Position numbers and translations under genes: made by a program
In this document: positions 7,192-15,827 of the stretch, piece by piece
How positions within the stretch are numbered: position 1 is the stretch's first letter
Layout: every line of letters starts with the position of its first letter
Notes under the pieces: model-generated
Told to the model about the DNA's origin: nothing
The model's database searches: none
What the model saw: only the letters and a program-made list of their open reading frames with translations
Source of the DNA: Nitrospirota bacterium
Lineage (GTDB): Bacteria; Nitrospirota; Nitrospiria; Nitrospirales; Nitrospiraceae
Length of the DNA: 17,978 nt
Reading direction: 5' to 3'
Assembly (NCBI GenBank): GCA_016222925.1
Contig: JACRQB010000147.1
Location: 1 to 17,978 of the forward strand

Positions 7192-7237
7192 CGCTTTGCC
7201 ATCGCGCCTCCTTGCCTTTATCCTACAGAGCTCTTTC

Positions 7238-7267
7238 TTGACAGGCTCTTTGCCCCTCCGGTACGAT
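7238..7267 (+). promoter_or_regulatory. Promoter of the beta-propeller/Cys-rich gene pair
   Basis: A consensus TTGACA (7238-7243), an 18-nt spacer and TACGAT (7262-7267) predict a start of transcription near 7274. This is about 25 nt before the TTG at 7299, and so it supports that otherwise weak start codon. Confidence 0.6.
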
Positions 7268-7298
7268 CTTCACTGCTCACAACCTGGACAACCCGCCT

Positions 7299-8054
7299 TT
7301 GTTTGTCACATTCTATCGCCACGGATTACTGGCTGCGGTACTCACGCTAGGCTTGACGGCTCAGAGCGGAGCTGCGCAAATCACCGGTTTGGAGTCACCG
7401 AATAGCTTCGTCGGCGACCCGTCAGGGAAAGACTATTTCATTTCCAACATCAACGGTGAGCCGGACGCGAGAGACAACAACGGCTTCATCACCAAACTCG
7501 ATACTGAAGGCAAGATCACCAATCTCAAGTTTATCCAAGGTGGTGTCTCGGATGTGCTTCTGCACGCCCCAAAGGGGATGGCCTTGATTGGGTCGATGCT
7601 CTACATTGCCGATCTCGATCAACTGAAAGGCTTCGACAAGACGACAGGAAAACTTTTGACCACCGTCTCGTTTCGGTCTCAGGCTCATGGTCAGGTCTCG
7701 CTGACCGATGTCGCCGCGTCACCGACCGGCCTCCTCTACGCCTCGGACCAGACGGCCAATTCGATTTACCGTATCACCCCATCAGATAATCATCGGGTTG
7801 ACCTGCTGATTCACGATGATCGGCTCGCGGGCCCCGCAGGAATCGCGATTCACCCAAAGACGAATCACCTCATCACCGTGAGCTGGGAGAAGGGGAAGAT
7901 TCTTGAAATCACGCCTGACGGACAGTTGAGCGAACTCGAAGCGAACGGATTTTTTACCAGTCGCTTTCAAAACCTGAGCGGAGTAGATTTCGATCAATGG
8001 GGCAACATGATTCCTCCGCCTCCCAAACCAGCACCGGAGGGGACGAAGAAATGA
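7299..8054 (+). CDS. Exported SMP-30/NHL-type beta-propeller protein
   Basis: A 251-residue protein with an N-terminal signal peptide (hydrophobic core GLLAAVLTLGLTAQSGAAQ, likely cut after the Ala-Gln near residue 27) and repeated strands typical of SMP-30/NHL six-bladed propellers: PKGMALIGSMLYIADLD, DVAASPTGLLYASDQ, GPAGIAIHPKTNHLITV and LSGVDFDQWGNM. It is probably periplasmic. Its substrate is unknown; the fold covers lactonases and non-enzymatic scaffolds. It ends in a Pro-rich tail (MIPPPPKPAPEG). A stop lies in frame at 7239 and no ATG precedes the signal peptide, so the TTG at 7299 is the best start. Its stop overlaps the next start as ATGA. Confidence 0.8.
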   Translation: MFVTFYRHGLLAAVLTLGLTAQSGAAQITGLESPNSFVGDPSGKDYFISNINGEPDARDNNGFITKLDTEGKITNLKFIQGGVSDVLLHAPKGMALIGSMLYIADLDQLKGFDKTTGKLLTTVSFRSQAHGQVSLTDVAASPTGLLYASDQTANSIYRITPSDNHRVDLLIHDDRLAGPAGIAIHPKTNHLITVSWEKGKILEITPDGQLSELEANGFFTSRFQNLSGVDFDQWGNMIPPPPKPAPEGTKK

Positions 8055-8752
8055 GCTCCTGTGCGTATTGTCACAGCCGAAAGGGCAAGCGCCCGTGCCC
8101 TGCCCTCGGAGGGTTGATCTGCAGCCCCTGCTGTGGAGAACATCGCATGACACGGATTTCCTGTCCCAGTGATTGTGCCTATCTCGATACCGGAAGCGAT
8201 TATCAGCAGAAACGACTCAGCGAGCAATTCTTGCCCGTGCGGCGAGATTTCTATCGGGAGTTAGATGAATCGGGAGGGCAGAAAGCCGTCGCGTTATTCA
8301 ACCTAATCGAAGTCGTCACATTCAGTTATTTTGAGGGACGCCGAGATGGGCAGGACGCCGAGGTCATTGCAGCACTTCAGGCGCTCCGTCGCACACTCAG
8401 CCCGCTGCATGTTCCGGCAGGTCCCATACCGGTGTTCGCCGAACACCTCCGGAAAGAGTACAATACTTTCTGCAAGCAGAACCCCACCCAGATCGCCGAT
8501 TCATCAGATGCTCCGGCAGTCCTGGATCGGATCGACCGGTTCGCCTCGACGTTTTCAGGAAAGGATTTTCAGTCCAGCAGGTTTCTTGGAGGGCTGATCG
8601 GGTATGTAAAAACGTACCATCCGGAAATCGCTGCACATCTCAAGAAGAAACATGAACCGGGACACATCCTTGTCCCCGGACAATCCCTCATGCCTCCGCC
8701 GGCTCCGGAGCGGCATGTCCACGGTCCCGGCTGCGAGCACCATCACGACTGA
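8051..8752 (+). CDS. Cysteine-rich putative zinc-binding protein, function unknown
   Basis: A 233-residue protein without a signal peptide. The first 45 residues hold eight cysteines (C4, C7, C16, C24, C27, C28, C38, C42), including CAYC, CSPCCGEHR and SCPSDCAYL, arranged like a binuclear zinc or treble-clef site. The middle is helical, and the tail is His/Cys-rich (HVHGPGCEHHHD), a likely metal ligand. The start at 8051 is chosen because ATG overlaps the propeller stop in ATGA and has GGAGGGGA upstream; an in-frame ATG at 7997 is less likely. No family function is recognised. Coupling to an exported propeller protein suggests shared regulation only. Confidence 0.75.
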   Translation: MSSCAYCHSRKGKRPCPALGGLICSPCCGEHRMTRISCPSDCAYLDTGSDYQQKRLSEQFLPVRRDFYRELDESGGQKAVALFNLIEVVTFSYFEGRRDGQDAEVIAALQALRRTLSPLHVPAGPIPVFAEHLRKEYNTFCKQNPTQIADSSDAPAVLDRIDRFASTFSGKDFQSSRFLGGLIGYVKTYHPEIAAHLKKKHEPGHILVPGQSLMPPPAPERHVHGPGCEHHHD

Positions 8753-8811
8753 CTTCCCGTTCCAAATCTTTCTCCTCTTCTCACCACAAGCAGGCAACTC
8801 GCCCCCTAAAC

Positions 8812-9254
8812 TTACTCCACAATCGTGACCGTCATTTCCACACGTTCTTTCGGATTATCCCGCTCATCGCGTGCCAAGTTCACGATCTTGTCTGCTATGC
8901 CGATTCCCTTCGTCACTTCGCCGAACACGGAGTACTTGCGGTCCAGAAATCGCGAGTCCTCGACGACGATGAAGAACTGGGAACCTGCCGTATCCGGATC
9001 AGCCGCCCTGGCCATAGACACAATGCCACGTTTGTGAGGGATGTCGCTGAACTCCGCCTTAACTGTATGGCCGGATAGAACTTGATCTCGATATCGCCGA
9101 ATTTTGTCTTGACGATCGCCCGTGGCCCTTTCGGTGCCTCAGCCTTTGAGCTCGTTGTCGTATCAGCAGCTGCAACCGACCCGATCCCTGAAACCGACAG
9201 AGCCACCCCAACCAACATCCCCATAAGCACGCGCCACCCAGCTTGCTTCAACAT
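8812..9254 (-). pseudogene. Periplasmic cyclophilin (peptidyl-prolyl isomerase), internal deletion and frameshift
   Basis: The 5' part reads as a signal peptide (MLKQAGWRVLMGMLVGVALS...) and the first cyclophilin strands (VKTKFGDIEIKFYP). The 3' part, in another frame, reads GHTVKAEFSDIPHKRGIVSM, then ARAADPDTAGSQFFIVVEDS and on to the normal end. Between them the centre of the domain is absent; this is the part that in the family carries the FHRVIPGFMIQGGD-type segment with the catalytic Arg, about 50 residues in homologues. The frame changes at CCGG (9071-9074). The start at 9254 has a perfect AGGAGGT. As drawn, no active isomerase can be made. A true deletion or an assembly error would both give this. 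Confidence 0.88.
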
Positions 9255-9292
9255 CACCGACCTCCTATACAGTTCAAGACCAAGGCTGCGCC

Positions 9293-9321
9293 ATTGTAAC
9301 ACGGACGGACTCACCGTTCAG
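9293..9321 (-). promoter_or_regulatory. Candidate promoter of the cyclophilin gene
   Basis: On the minus strand, CTGAAC (9316-9321), a 17-nt spacer ending in TGT, and TACAAT (9293-9298) form an extended -10. It lies over the last codons of rnc, about 40 bases before the cyclophilin start. The -10 is good, the -35 poor. Confidence 0.4.
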
Positions 9322-10021
9322 CCTCCTCCAGCGCTCGTTGCGCCGCTTCCTGTTCTGCTTCCTTCTTGCTGTGTCCTCGGCCAATTCCAAAGACTCTGTC
9401 ATTCACCCGCACTTCCACTTCAAATACCTTTTGGTGATCCGGGCCGGTTTCGCGTACGATCACATACCGAGGCAGCAATTCATACCGTTTTTGGCACCAT
9501 TCCTGGAAGCGCGTCTTGTAGTCATCTCCTCCAGGTTGTTCTTGTAGGACATCGATTTGGCGCAGCTCATCAGTCAGCACCTCAATGGTGAAGTTTCGAC
9601 TCGCCTCAAACCCTCCATCAAGATAGACCGCCGCAATAACGGCCTCCAACGCATCCGCGAGCAGTGAGGTCTTGTCGCGCCCATTCGAGAGTTCTTCACC
9701 TCGACCAAGTTTCAGTCTGGCACCGAGATCCAGCCGTCTGGCGGCATTCGATAAGGGCGCTTCGCTCACGAGCGACGCTTTAAGTTTTGAGAGAGCCCCT
9801 TCACTCAACTCAGGGTATTGCCTCGCAAGATAGTCGCTCATGATGAGCGACAATACGGCATCTCCCAAAAACTCAAGCCGCTCATTATGCTTTCGACCGG
9901 AATCTCGACGCTCATTCACGTACGATTTGTGGGTCAACGCCTCGATCAAGAAGCTCGGATTTGTGAATCGATAGCTCGATATGACAGGAGAAGAATCGGC
10001 TGAAGGAGCCGGCGTCATCAT
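9311..10021 (-). CDS. rnc: Ribonuclease III
   Basis: A 236-residue double-strand-specific endonuclease that processes rRNA precursors and structured mRNAs. The RNase III signature HNERLEFLGDAVLSL (45-59) and DALEAVIAAVYLDGG (123-137) supply the metal ligands E50, D54, D123 and E126. A double-stranded-RNA-binding domain follows (about 165-234, ending in the GHSKKEAEQEAAQRAL helix). The start lies 10 nt after the fabF stop with no clear ribosome-binding site, so translation probably depends on coupling. Placement of rnc after acpP-fabF is a common bacterial order. Confidence 0.97.
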   Translation of the reverse strand: MMTPAPSADSSPVISSYRFTNPSFLIEALTHKSYVNERRDSGRKHNERLEFLGDAVLSLIMSDYLARQYPELSEGALSKLKASLVSEAPLSNAARRLDLGARLKLGRGEELSNGRDKTSLLADALEAVIAAVYLDGGFEASRNFTIEVLTDELRQIDVLQEQPGGDDYKTRFQEWCQKRYELLPRYVIVRETGPDHQKVFEVEVRVNDRVFGIGRGHSKKEAEQEAAQRALEEAER

Positions 10022-10031
10022 GACACGCGCA

Positions 10032-11294
10032 CTACGCGTCCAGCCTCGTGAAGATCAAACAGGCGTTCACTCCACCAAATCCAAAGGAATTCGACAATGC
10101 CGTTTTAATGGCGGACGGTCGTGCCTTATTGGGAACATAGTCCAAATCACAGGCCGGATCCGGATGATCCAAATTGATCGTGGGAGGGAGAACACCGTGA
10201 AATAGTGCCAGAAGACTAAAGACAGCCTCGATCCCACCGGCAGCGCCGAGGAGATGCCCGGTCATAGACTTGGTCGAGCTGACTGGAATGCGATACGCCT
10301 GTTCGCCGAATACCTGTTTGATCGCTCGAGTCTCAATGGCATCGGCCATCGTCGACGTACCATGTGCATTGATATACCCGATCTGATCGCGATTGATTCC
10401 GGCATCTTTGAGCGCGAGCTCCATGCAACGGACAGCCCCCTCACCCTCTTCCGGCGGCGCGGTGATATGGTACGCATCGCTGTTCATCCCATATCCAATG
10501 ATCTCGCCGTACATTCTGACCCCACGCTGAAGGGCATGTTCCAATTCCTCAATCACAAGGACCCCTGCCCCCTCGCCCAGCACAAATCCATCCCGGTCCT
10601 TGTCGAACGGACGGCTCGCCTTCGTCGGCTCATCATTCCGGAACGACAACGCCTTGGCCGAGGCAAATCCCGCCACACCCAGTGGAGTGACCGCTGCTTC
10701 GGCTCCACCGGCCACCATGACATCGGCATCACCACGTTGAATCAGGCGATACGCATCCCCGATGCAATGATTGCCTGTGGCGCAAGCCGTCACCGCACAC
10801 GAGTTGGGTCCCTTGGCTCCGATCCGAATCGCCACCTGCCCGGACGCCAAATTGATAATGGTCATTGGAATAAAAAACGGCGAGACCCGACCCGGCCCCT
10901 TGGCTCTGAGCACATCATGATAGTGCTCGATCGACCCGAGCCCGCCGATCCCAGAGCCGATGTACACACCGACCTTCGTAGCCTCCTCCGGCTTTACTTT
11001 TAGACCGGCATCCTCCACGGCCAATTGGGCGGCGCCCACGGCGTAGTGGATGAACGTATCCATCTTCTTGATCTCTTTTTTTTCGATGAACTGAGCCGGA
11101 TCGAAGTCTTTCACCTCACCCGCAATTTGGGCATCATATCCCGTCGGGTCGAATCTGGTGATCCGGCCGATCCCGGACTCACCGGCACAGATCGCCTTCC
11201 AAGTCTTCTCGACACCCGTACCCAGTGGTGTCACGAGCCCAAGACCGGTGACCACAACACGCCGTACGGCTCGATCAGCCATTCCTGCCGACAT
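10032..11294 (-). CDS. fabF: Beta-ketoacyl-ACP synthase II
   Basis: A 420-residue thiolase-fold condensing enzyme that elongates acyl-ACP with malonyl-ACP in type II fatty-acid synthesis. The active-site triad is complete: C171 (TACATGNHC), H311 (NAHGTST) and H347 (KSMTGHLLGAAGG), with K342 nearby. The stop of acpP and the ATG of fabF are two bases apart. A second in-frame ATG at 11282 (MADRAVRRVVVTG) would also fit the family N-terminus. It is co-transcribed with its partner acyl carrier protein. Confidence 0.97.
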   Translation of the reverse strand: MSAGMADRAVRRVVVTGLGLVTPLGTGVEKTWKAICAGESGIGRITRFDPTGYDAQIAGEVKDFDPAQFIEKKEIKKMDTFIHYAVGAAQLAVEDAGLKVKPEEATKVGVYIGSGIGGLGSIEHYHDVLRAKGPGRVSPFFIPMTIINLASGQVAIRIGAKGPNSCAVTACATGNHCIGDAYRLIQRGDADVMVAGGAEAAVTPLGVAGFASAKALSFRNDEPTKASRPFDKDRDGFVLGEGAGVLVIEELEHALQRGVRMYGEIIGYGMNSDAYHITAPPEEGEGAVRCMELALKDAGINRDQIGYINAHGTSTMADAIETRAIKQVFGEQAYRIPVSSTKSMTGHLLGAAGGIEAVFSLLALFHGVLPPTINLDHPDPACDLDYVPNKARPSAIKTALSNSFGFGGVNACLIFTRLDA

Positions 11295-11296
11295 GC

Positions 11297-11530
11297 CTAG
11301 GACTTTTCCTTGATGTAGTCCAGCGCCTTCCCAACGGTCAGAATTTTTTCCGCATCTTCATCGGGAATTTCGATCGAGAACTCTTCTTCCAGCGCCATAA
11401 CCAGCTCGACGGTATCGAGCGAATCAGCGCCAAGATCTTCAACGAAGGAGGCTTCCGGCGTCACCTCACCCTCCTCTACCCCAAGTTGTTCGGCAATAAT
11501 CTTCTTGACTCGCTCATCAACAGTTGCCAT
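11297..11530 (-). CDS. acpP: Acyl carrier protein
   Basis: A 77-residue acidic four-helix carrier. S37 in the DSLDTVEL motif receives 4'-phosphopantetheine and carries the growing acyl chain. The start at 11530 (MATVDERVKK) is fixed by a strong AAGGAGGT about ten bases upstream; the longer frame to 11605 is not supported. It lies between fabG and fabF, whose products both act on ACP-bound substrates. An 89-nt gap separates it from fabG. Confidence 0.98.
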   Translation of the reverse strand: MATVDERVKKIIAEQLGVEEGEVTPEASFVEDLGADSLDTVELVMALEEEFSIEIPDEDAEKILTVGKALDYIKEKS

Positions 11531-11619
11531 CGCTATGACTACCTCCTTCCCCAGTATGACCCCGCTGCACCGCCACATGGGGATCTGTGACGGCCGCACA
11601 TCCAAACAATTCGCTGTGC

Positions 11620-12363
11620 TTACACCATCAACATCCCGCCGTTCACGTGCAAGACATGACCGGTGATGTAGGCTGCATCCTCGGATACCAAAAACCGCAC
11701 GGCTGCCGCAATATCCGCCGGCGTACCCAAGCGCCCCAACGGGATTTGCTTCAGAAGCGTATCCTTCACATCAGCCGATAGGCTATGCGTCATGGCCGTG
11801 TCGATGAACCCGGGCGCCACCGCATTCACCGTGACGTTACGGCTGGCATACTCCCGCCCGACGGTTTTTGTAAACCCAATCACCGCCGCCTTCGAGGCCG
11901 AGTAATTGGCCTGCCCCGCATTCCCAATGACCCCAACGATCGAGGCGATGTTGACGATGCGACCATACCGTTGCTTGGTCATCGGCTGCAAGACCGCTTT
12001 CGTGCAGTTAAACGTCCCATTCAGATTGATCTGAAGCACCAAATTCCAATCTTCTTCCTTCATCCGTAACAACAAACCATCACGAGTGATCCCGGCATTA
12101 TTGACGAGGATGTCCACTTTCCCCCATGCCTTCAGGACTTGCTCGACCATCGCCTTGGTTTCATTGGCATCAGCCACATTGACTTTGATGTTCAGCGCCT
12201 TCCGCCCGAGCTTCTCAACGGAAGCGACCGTTTCCACGGAACGGCCGGGGTCCAGATCAGCTACGGCAATGTCGGCCCCCGCGTGAGCAAGGCATTCAGC
12301 AATAGCCCGACCGATACCTTGCGCAGCGCCAGTGACAATAGCAGTTTTTCCTTGTAGCGACAT
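11620..12363 (-). CDS. fabG: 3-oxoacyl-ACP reductase
   Basis: A 247-residue short-chain dehydrogenase that reduces 3-oxoacyl-ACP with NADPH in the elongation cycle. The cofactor motif TGAAQGIG (11-18), NNAG (88-91) and the catalytic set S141, Y154 and K158 (YSASK) are in place. The C-terminal GHVLHVNGGM is typical of FabG. AAAGG precedes the ATG. Its location between fabD and acpP removes doubt among the many SDR enzymes. Confidence 0.97.
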   Translation of the reverse strand: MSLQGKTAIVTGAAQGIGRAIAECLAHAGADIAVADLDPGRSVETVASVEKLGRKALNIKVNVADANETKAMVEQVLKAWGKVDILVNNAGITRDGLLLRMKEEDWNLVLQINLNGTFNCTKAVLQPMTKQRYGRIVNIASIVGVIGNAGQANYSASKAAVIGFTKTVGREYASRNVTVNAVAPGFIDTAMTHSLSADVKDTLLKQIPLGRLGTPADIAAAVRFLVSEDAAYITGHVLHVNGGMLMV

Positions 12364-12439
12364 TTCAGACCTTTCAGACGATACGTTAACAGGCTGACAG
12401 GGAATTCGTCATCTGGTTTTCCATGCGAACAGTTTGGCG

Positions 12440-13375
12440 TTAGCTGACCGCCTTGAGTGTCGCGTCCAACGACTTTGGATCGTTCACATTCAACAGTTTC
12501 GCGTCCGGAAGGATTCGCCTAATCAAGCCAGTCAAGACAGTGCCAGGGCCGATTTCGACAAACGTCGTGACACCCATTCTTCCCATTGTCTGCACGGTGT
12601 CCTCCCACAGCACGGAAGAAGGCAGCTGACGGACCAATGACGCCTGGATCTCGCCTGCCCGGCTGATCGCTTTGGCCTCTGCATTATTCACCAGAGGGGC
12701 GCTCAGGTCCGACCAGCGAACCGTGGCTAAATCCTTCGCCAATCGATCGGCGGCTTGCTGCATCAACGGGGTATGAACCGGCACACTGACCGGCAAGGGG
12801 ATGGCCTTTTTACAGCCTTGCGTTTTAGCCAATTCAATCGCCTGTTCCACCGCCGCCCTTTCACCGGCAATCACCACCTGCCCAGGCGAATTGAAGTTTG
12901 CTGCCGCAACGACCCCAACCGATGACGCCATACGGCAGACTTCTTTGACAACCTCGGTCTTCAATCCCAATAAGGCCGCAACGAGACCGGTGCCTGGAGC
13001 CACGGCTTCGGACATGTAGCGTCCCCGTTTCTGAACCAGGCCGACGGCATCACGAAAGGATACGCCGCCTGCCGCAACCATCGCTGAATACTCGCCCAAA
13101 CTATGCCCGGCCACCGCAACCGGCTTGATCCCGACCGGTTCAAACAGTTTCCACGCCGCCACACTGCTCACAAGCAAAGCCGGCTGGGTGAACTCCGTAA
13201 GATTGAGTTGTTCAGCTGGTCCCGTAAAGCACAACTCGGCGATATCATACCCCAAGACCGTAGTGGCCTCATCATAGACGGATTTCAATGAGGAATGCGC
13301 ATCATAGAGCGCCTTCCCCATCCCGACTGACTGAGAACCCTGTCCTGGGAAAACAAACCCGATTCCTAGAGCCAT
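12440..13375 (-). CDS. fabD: Malonyl-CoA:ACP transacylase
   Basis: A 311-residue alpha/beta hydrolase-type acyltransferase that loads malonate from CoA onto ACP. GQGSQ (11-15), the nucleophile S92 in GHSLGEYSAM (90-99) and the catalytic H201 (VPVHTPLM) are visible. No ribosome-binding site precedes the ATG (the upstream bases are CCCCCC). It is 124 nt downstream of fabH, an unusually wide gap for this operon, and TTGACT at 13408-13413 in that gap might mark an internal promoter. Confidence 0.97.
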   Translation of the reverse strand: MALGIGFVFPGQGSQSVGMGKALYDAHSSLKSVYDEATTVLGYDIAELCFTGPAEQLNLTEFTQPALLVSSVAAWKLFEPVGIKPVAVAGHSLGEYSAMVAAGGVSFRDAVGLVQKRGRYMSEAVAPGTGLVAALLGLKTEVVKEVCRMASSVGVVAAANFNSPGQVVIAGERAAVEQAIELAKTQGCKKAIPLPVSVPVHTPLMQQAADRLAKDLATVRWSDLSAPLVNNAEAKAISRAGEIQASLVRQLPSSVLWEDTVQTMGRMGVTTFVEIGPGTVLTGLIRRILPDAKLLNVNDPKSLDATLKAVS

Positions 13376-13499
13376 GGGGGGTTAGATATCTTCGAAATTC
13401 CGTGTAAAGTCAACGGGAAAAGTTGTCACAGGCCGACGCCTTCCCACCATCACTCGAAGTCCACATCGGAATGGTCCTGAGTCATGACCCGGTCGATCC

Positions 13500-14474
13500 C
13501 TACCATCGGATGACCGCAGAGGCCCAGGTTAATCCTGCCCCAAACGCCCCGAGCATCACCAGCGAGCCATCCTTGATACGCCCCTCACGAACCGCTTCAT
13601 CCAAGGCGATCGGAATAGACGCGGCGGAAGTATTCCCATATCGCTCGACATTCAGCATGACCTTGTCGATCGGAAGGCCGAGCCGTTCCATCACCGCCTT
13701 GAGAATCCGAATATTGGCCTGATGGGGCACGTAGAGGTCGATATCTTCCACACGGAGTTGATTCGCGGAAAGAGTCGAGCGAGCAATCTCCTCCAAGGTA
13801 CGTACGGCGACTTTGAACGTCTCGTTCCCTTTCATTGTGATGTACTGCAGACGCTCCGCAAGCACTTTTTCGGAGGGTGGAGTACGGGAGCCTCCTCCCC
13901 GCACCATGATCAACTCACAGAGCGTCCCGTCGGAGCGGAGGTGAGTTGAGAGGATCCCTCGTTCTCCATCGCCAGCACTGACAACGACCGCACCAGCCCC
14001 ATCCCCAAACAGCACGCAGGTGTTCCGGTCGGTCCAATCGGTAATGGCAGACATCACCTCTGATCCGATTACTAAGACGTGACGCATCCCCGTTTTAATG
14101 TACGCATCCGCCACCGAGAGCGCGTAGACAAATCCGCAGCAGGCGGCCGACAGATCGCACGCCGCAGCTTTGGTCGCACCGAGTTGATGCTGGACGAGAC
14201 AGGCCGTGGCAGGGAGCGGATAATCGCCCGTACAGGTAGCGACCAAAATCATGTCGAGATCGGTTGCCGCCAGACCCGCCGCCGTCAACGCCCGTTTCCC
14301 GGCCTGAACCGCCAAATCCGAACAGGCTTCTCCGGTGGCTGCAATCCGCCGCTCTCGGATTCCGGTCCGTTCGCGAATCCATTCATCAGACGTGGCCACC
14401 ATGCGTTCAAGATCCGCATTCGTCAGCACTTTAGCAGGCACATAAGAGCCGATCCCCGCAATGCAGGCTTTCAT
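13500..14474 (-). CDS. fabH: Beta-ketoacyl-ACP synthase III
   Basis: A 324-residue condensing enzyme that starts fatty-acid synthesis by joining acetyl-CoA to malonyl-ACP. The triad is C112 (SAACCGF), H251 (VPHQANIRI) and N281 (YGNTSAASIP). A second cysteine follows the catalytic one (CC), a harmless variant of the usual C-A/S. The ATG overlaps the plsX stop as ATGA. The length and end (TWASAVIRW) are normal. Confidence 0.97.
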   Translation of the reverse strand: MKACIAGIGSYVPAKVLTNADLERMVATSDEWIRERTGIRERRIAATGEACSDLAVQAGKRALTAAGLAATDLDMILVATCTGDYPLPATACLVQHQLGATKAAACDLSAACCGFVYALSVADAYIKTGMRHVLVIGSEVMSAITDWTDRNTCVLFGDGAGAVVVSAGDGERGILSTHLRSDGTLCELIMVRGGGSRTPPSEKVLAERLQYITMKGNETFKVAVRTLEEIARSTLSANQLRVEDIDLYVPHQANIRILKAVMERLGLPIDKVMLNVERYGNTSAASIPIALDEAVREGRIKDGSLVMLGAFGAGLTWASAVIRW

Positions 14475-15490
14475 GGTTTCTCTTCTACCACCGGCTGGGA
14501 TTGACTCTCTTCAATGTCCCGTTGAATCAGCTCGTGCACACGGCCTTCCGCCATGCGCTTGGCTCGCCGAATCGCGTTCTTAATAGCCTTCGCCGATGAT
14601 CGGCCATGGCAAATCATCGTAATTCCGTTGACACCCAACAATGGGGCGCCGCCGAACTCTGCATAGTCCGTTTTCCGTTTCAGATTCATCAACGGCCCGG
14701 CCATCAAGGGATACGCGAGGCGGCCGATGAAACTGCCCGCGATTTCCTTGAGCAACAGCTTCTTAATCATCTCAGCCACGCCTTCGGAAATCTTCAAGGC
14801 GACGTTCCCGATAAACCCGTCGCAGACGACAATATCGGCAATACCGCTATACACATCGCGCCCCTCGACATTCCCCACAAAATTCATCGAGCTGCTCTTG
14901 AGGAGCTTGAACGCTTCTTTGGTAACTTCGTTGCCCTTACTATCTTCTTCGCCGATGCTCAGAAGACCGATACGGGGATTCGGTTTCCCGAGCAAATGCT
15001 TCCCATACTCATGGCCCATCAAGGCGAATTGCTCAAGATGCTTAGCGGTGCAGTCGACGTTGGCCCCCACATCGAGCATGATCGCTTCCCCGCCCAGCGT
15101 CGGCAGGCTGGTGGCAATCGCCGGCCGCTCCACCCCCTTCGTCAGTCCCAACACGAAGAACGACGCCACCATGCTCGCCCCGGTGTTCCCGGGGCTCACG
15201 ACCCCGTGGGCATAGCCGTTCTTGACCAACTCAGTCGCCACCCAAATCGATGAGTCCCGCTTCTTCCGAGCGACGGTGGCCGGCGACTCATGCATTCCGA
15301 CGACCTGAGACGCATGCCGAATGGTGAGGCGTGAATCGTGACTGGACTGACGCTCACATTCCTGCTTTAGAGTTGTTTCGTCACCGACGAGAATGACCTC
15401 GACGTCAAACTCTTTCACCGCCTGAAGAGCACCCTCGACACAGGGTGCGGGGCCATGATCCCCCCCCACCGCGTCGAGCGCGATCGTCAT
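14471..15490 (-). CDS. plsX: Phosphate acyltransferase
   Basis: PlsX converts acyl-ACP to acyl-phosphate, the donor for the first glycerol-phosphate acylation in phospholipid synthesis. The N-terminus MTIALDAVGGDHGPAP matches the family start, so the ATG at 15490 (339 residues) is preferred; an in-frame GTG at 15508 would add six residues, and neither has a clear ribosome-binding site. Other conserved stretches are SPGNTGASMVASFF, MLDVGANVDC, VCDGFIGNVALKISEG and GGAPLLGVNGITMICHG. It lies between rpmF and fabH, the classical order. Confidence 0.96.
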   Translation of the reverse strand: MTIALDAVGGDHGPAPCVEGALQAVKEFDVEVILVGDETTLKQECERQSSHDSRLTIRHASQVVGMHESPATVARKKRDSSIWVATELVKNGYAHGVVSPGNTGASMVASFFVLGLTKGVERPAIATSLPTLGGEAIMLDVGANVDCTAKHLEQFALMGHEYGKHLLGKPNPRIGLLSIGEEDSKGNEVTKEAFKLLKSSSMNFVGNVEGRDVYSGIADIVVCDGFIGNVALKISEGVAEMIKKLLLKEIAGSFIGRLAYPLMAGPLMNLKRKTDYAEFGGAPLLGVNGITMICHGRSSAKAIKNAIRRAKRMAEGRVHELIQRDIEESQSQPVVEEKP

Positions 15491-15606
15491 GCGAGATGGT
15501 GTACTCACGGATGGTGTTGGAAAGACTGGCTGAACACGCGTCGCCCCCTGGGCTCACGTCAGACGTGCTGGGAAACTCGCGCCATGGACCGAATTGGACA
15601 AGCTGC

Positions 15607-15792
15607 TCACGCCTCTTCGACCTGAATGACGGCCTTGCCTTTATAGGTCCCACAGTTCAAGCAGGTATAATGCGGCAGCTTCATCTCGTGGCACTGTGGA
15701 CACACCGCCATCCCCGGAGGGGTCATACGCAGCTTTTGGGTACGACGCTTGTCGCGTCTCGCCCGTGAATGTTTATGTTTAGGATTGGGCAT
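15607..15792 (-). CDS. rpmF: 50S ribosomal protein L32
   Basis: A 61-residue large-subunit protein starting MPNPKHKHSRARRDKRR. It has a four-cysteine zinc ribbon (C31, C34, C44, C47), so it is the zinc-binding form. AAGGAG sits five bases before ATG. It is paired with the DUF177 gene upstream, the usual arrangement, and followed by plsX after about 115 nt. Confidence 0.98.
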   Translation of the reverse strand: MPNPKHKHSRARRDKRRTQKLRMTPPGMAVCPQCHEMKLPHYTCLNCGTYKGKAVIQVEEA

Positions 15793-15827
15793 GATGACTC
15801 CTTGTTCTGTTCGATTCGGACCACCCT

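Noticed and set aside
8753..8811. Bidirectional terminator between the convergent Cys-rich gene and cyclophilin
   Set aside because: No stem with a flanking T-run could be found in these 59 bases.
10254..11003. 249-codon plus-strand frame opposite fabF
   Set aside because: It is antisense to a complete FabF with all active-site residues, and no start signal is present.
13376..13499. 21-codon frame in the fabH-fabD gap
   Set aside because: It is too short, has no family, and ends just before fabD; the gap is better explained as untranslated or promoter sequence.
15555..15567. Short perfect inverted repeat CACGT-CAG-ACGTG between rpmF and plsX
   Set aside because: The stem is only five pairs with no T-run, so it is not a terminator, and there are no repeated copies to suggest an operator.
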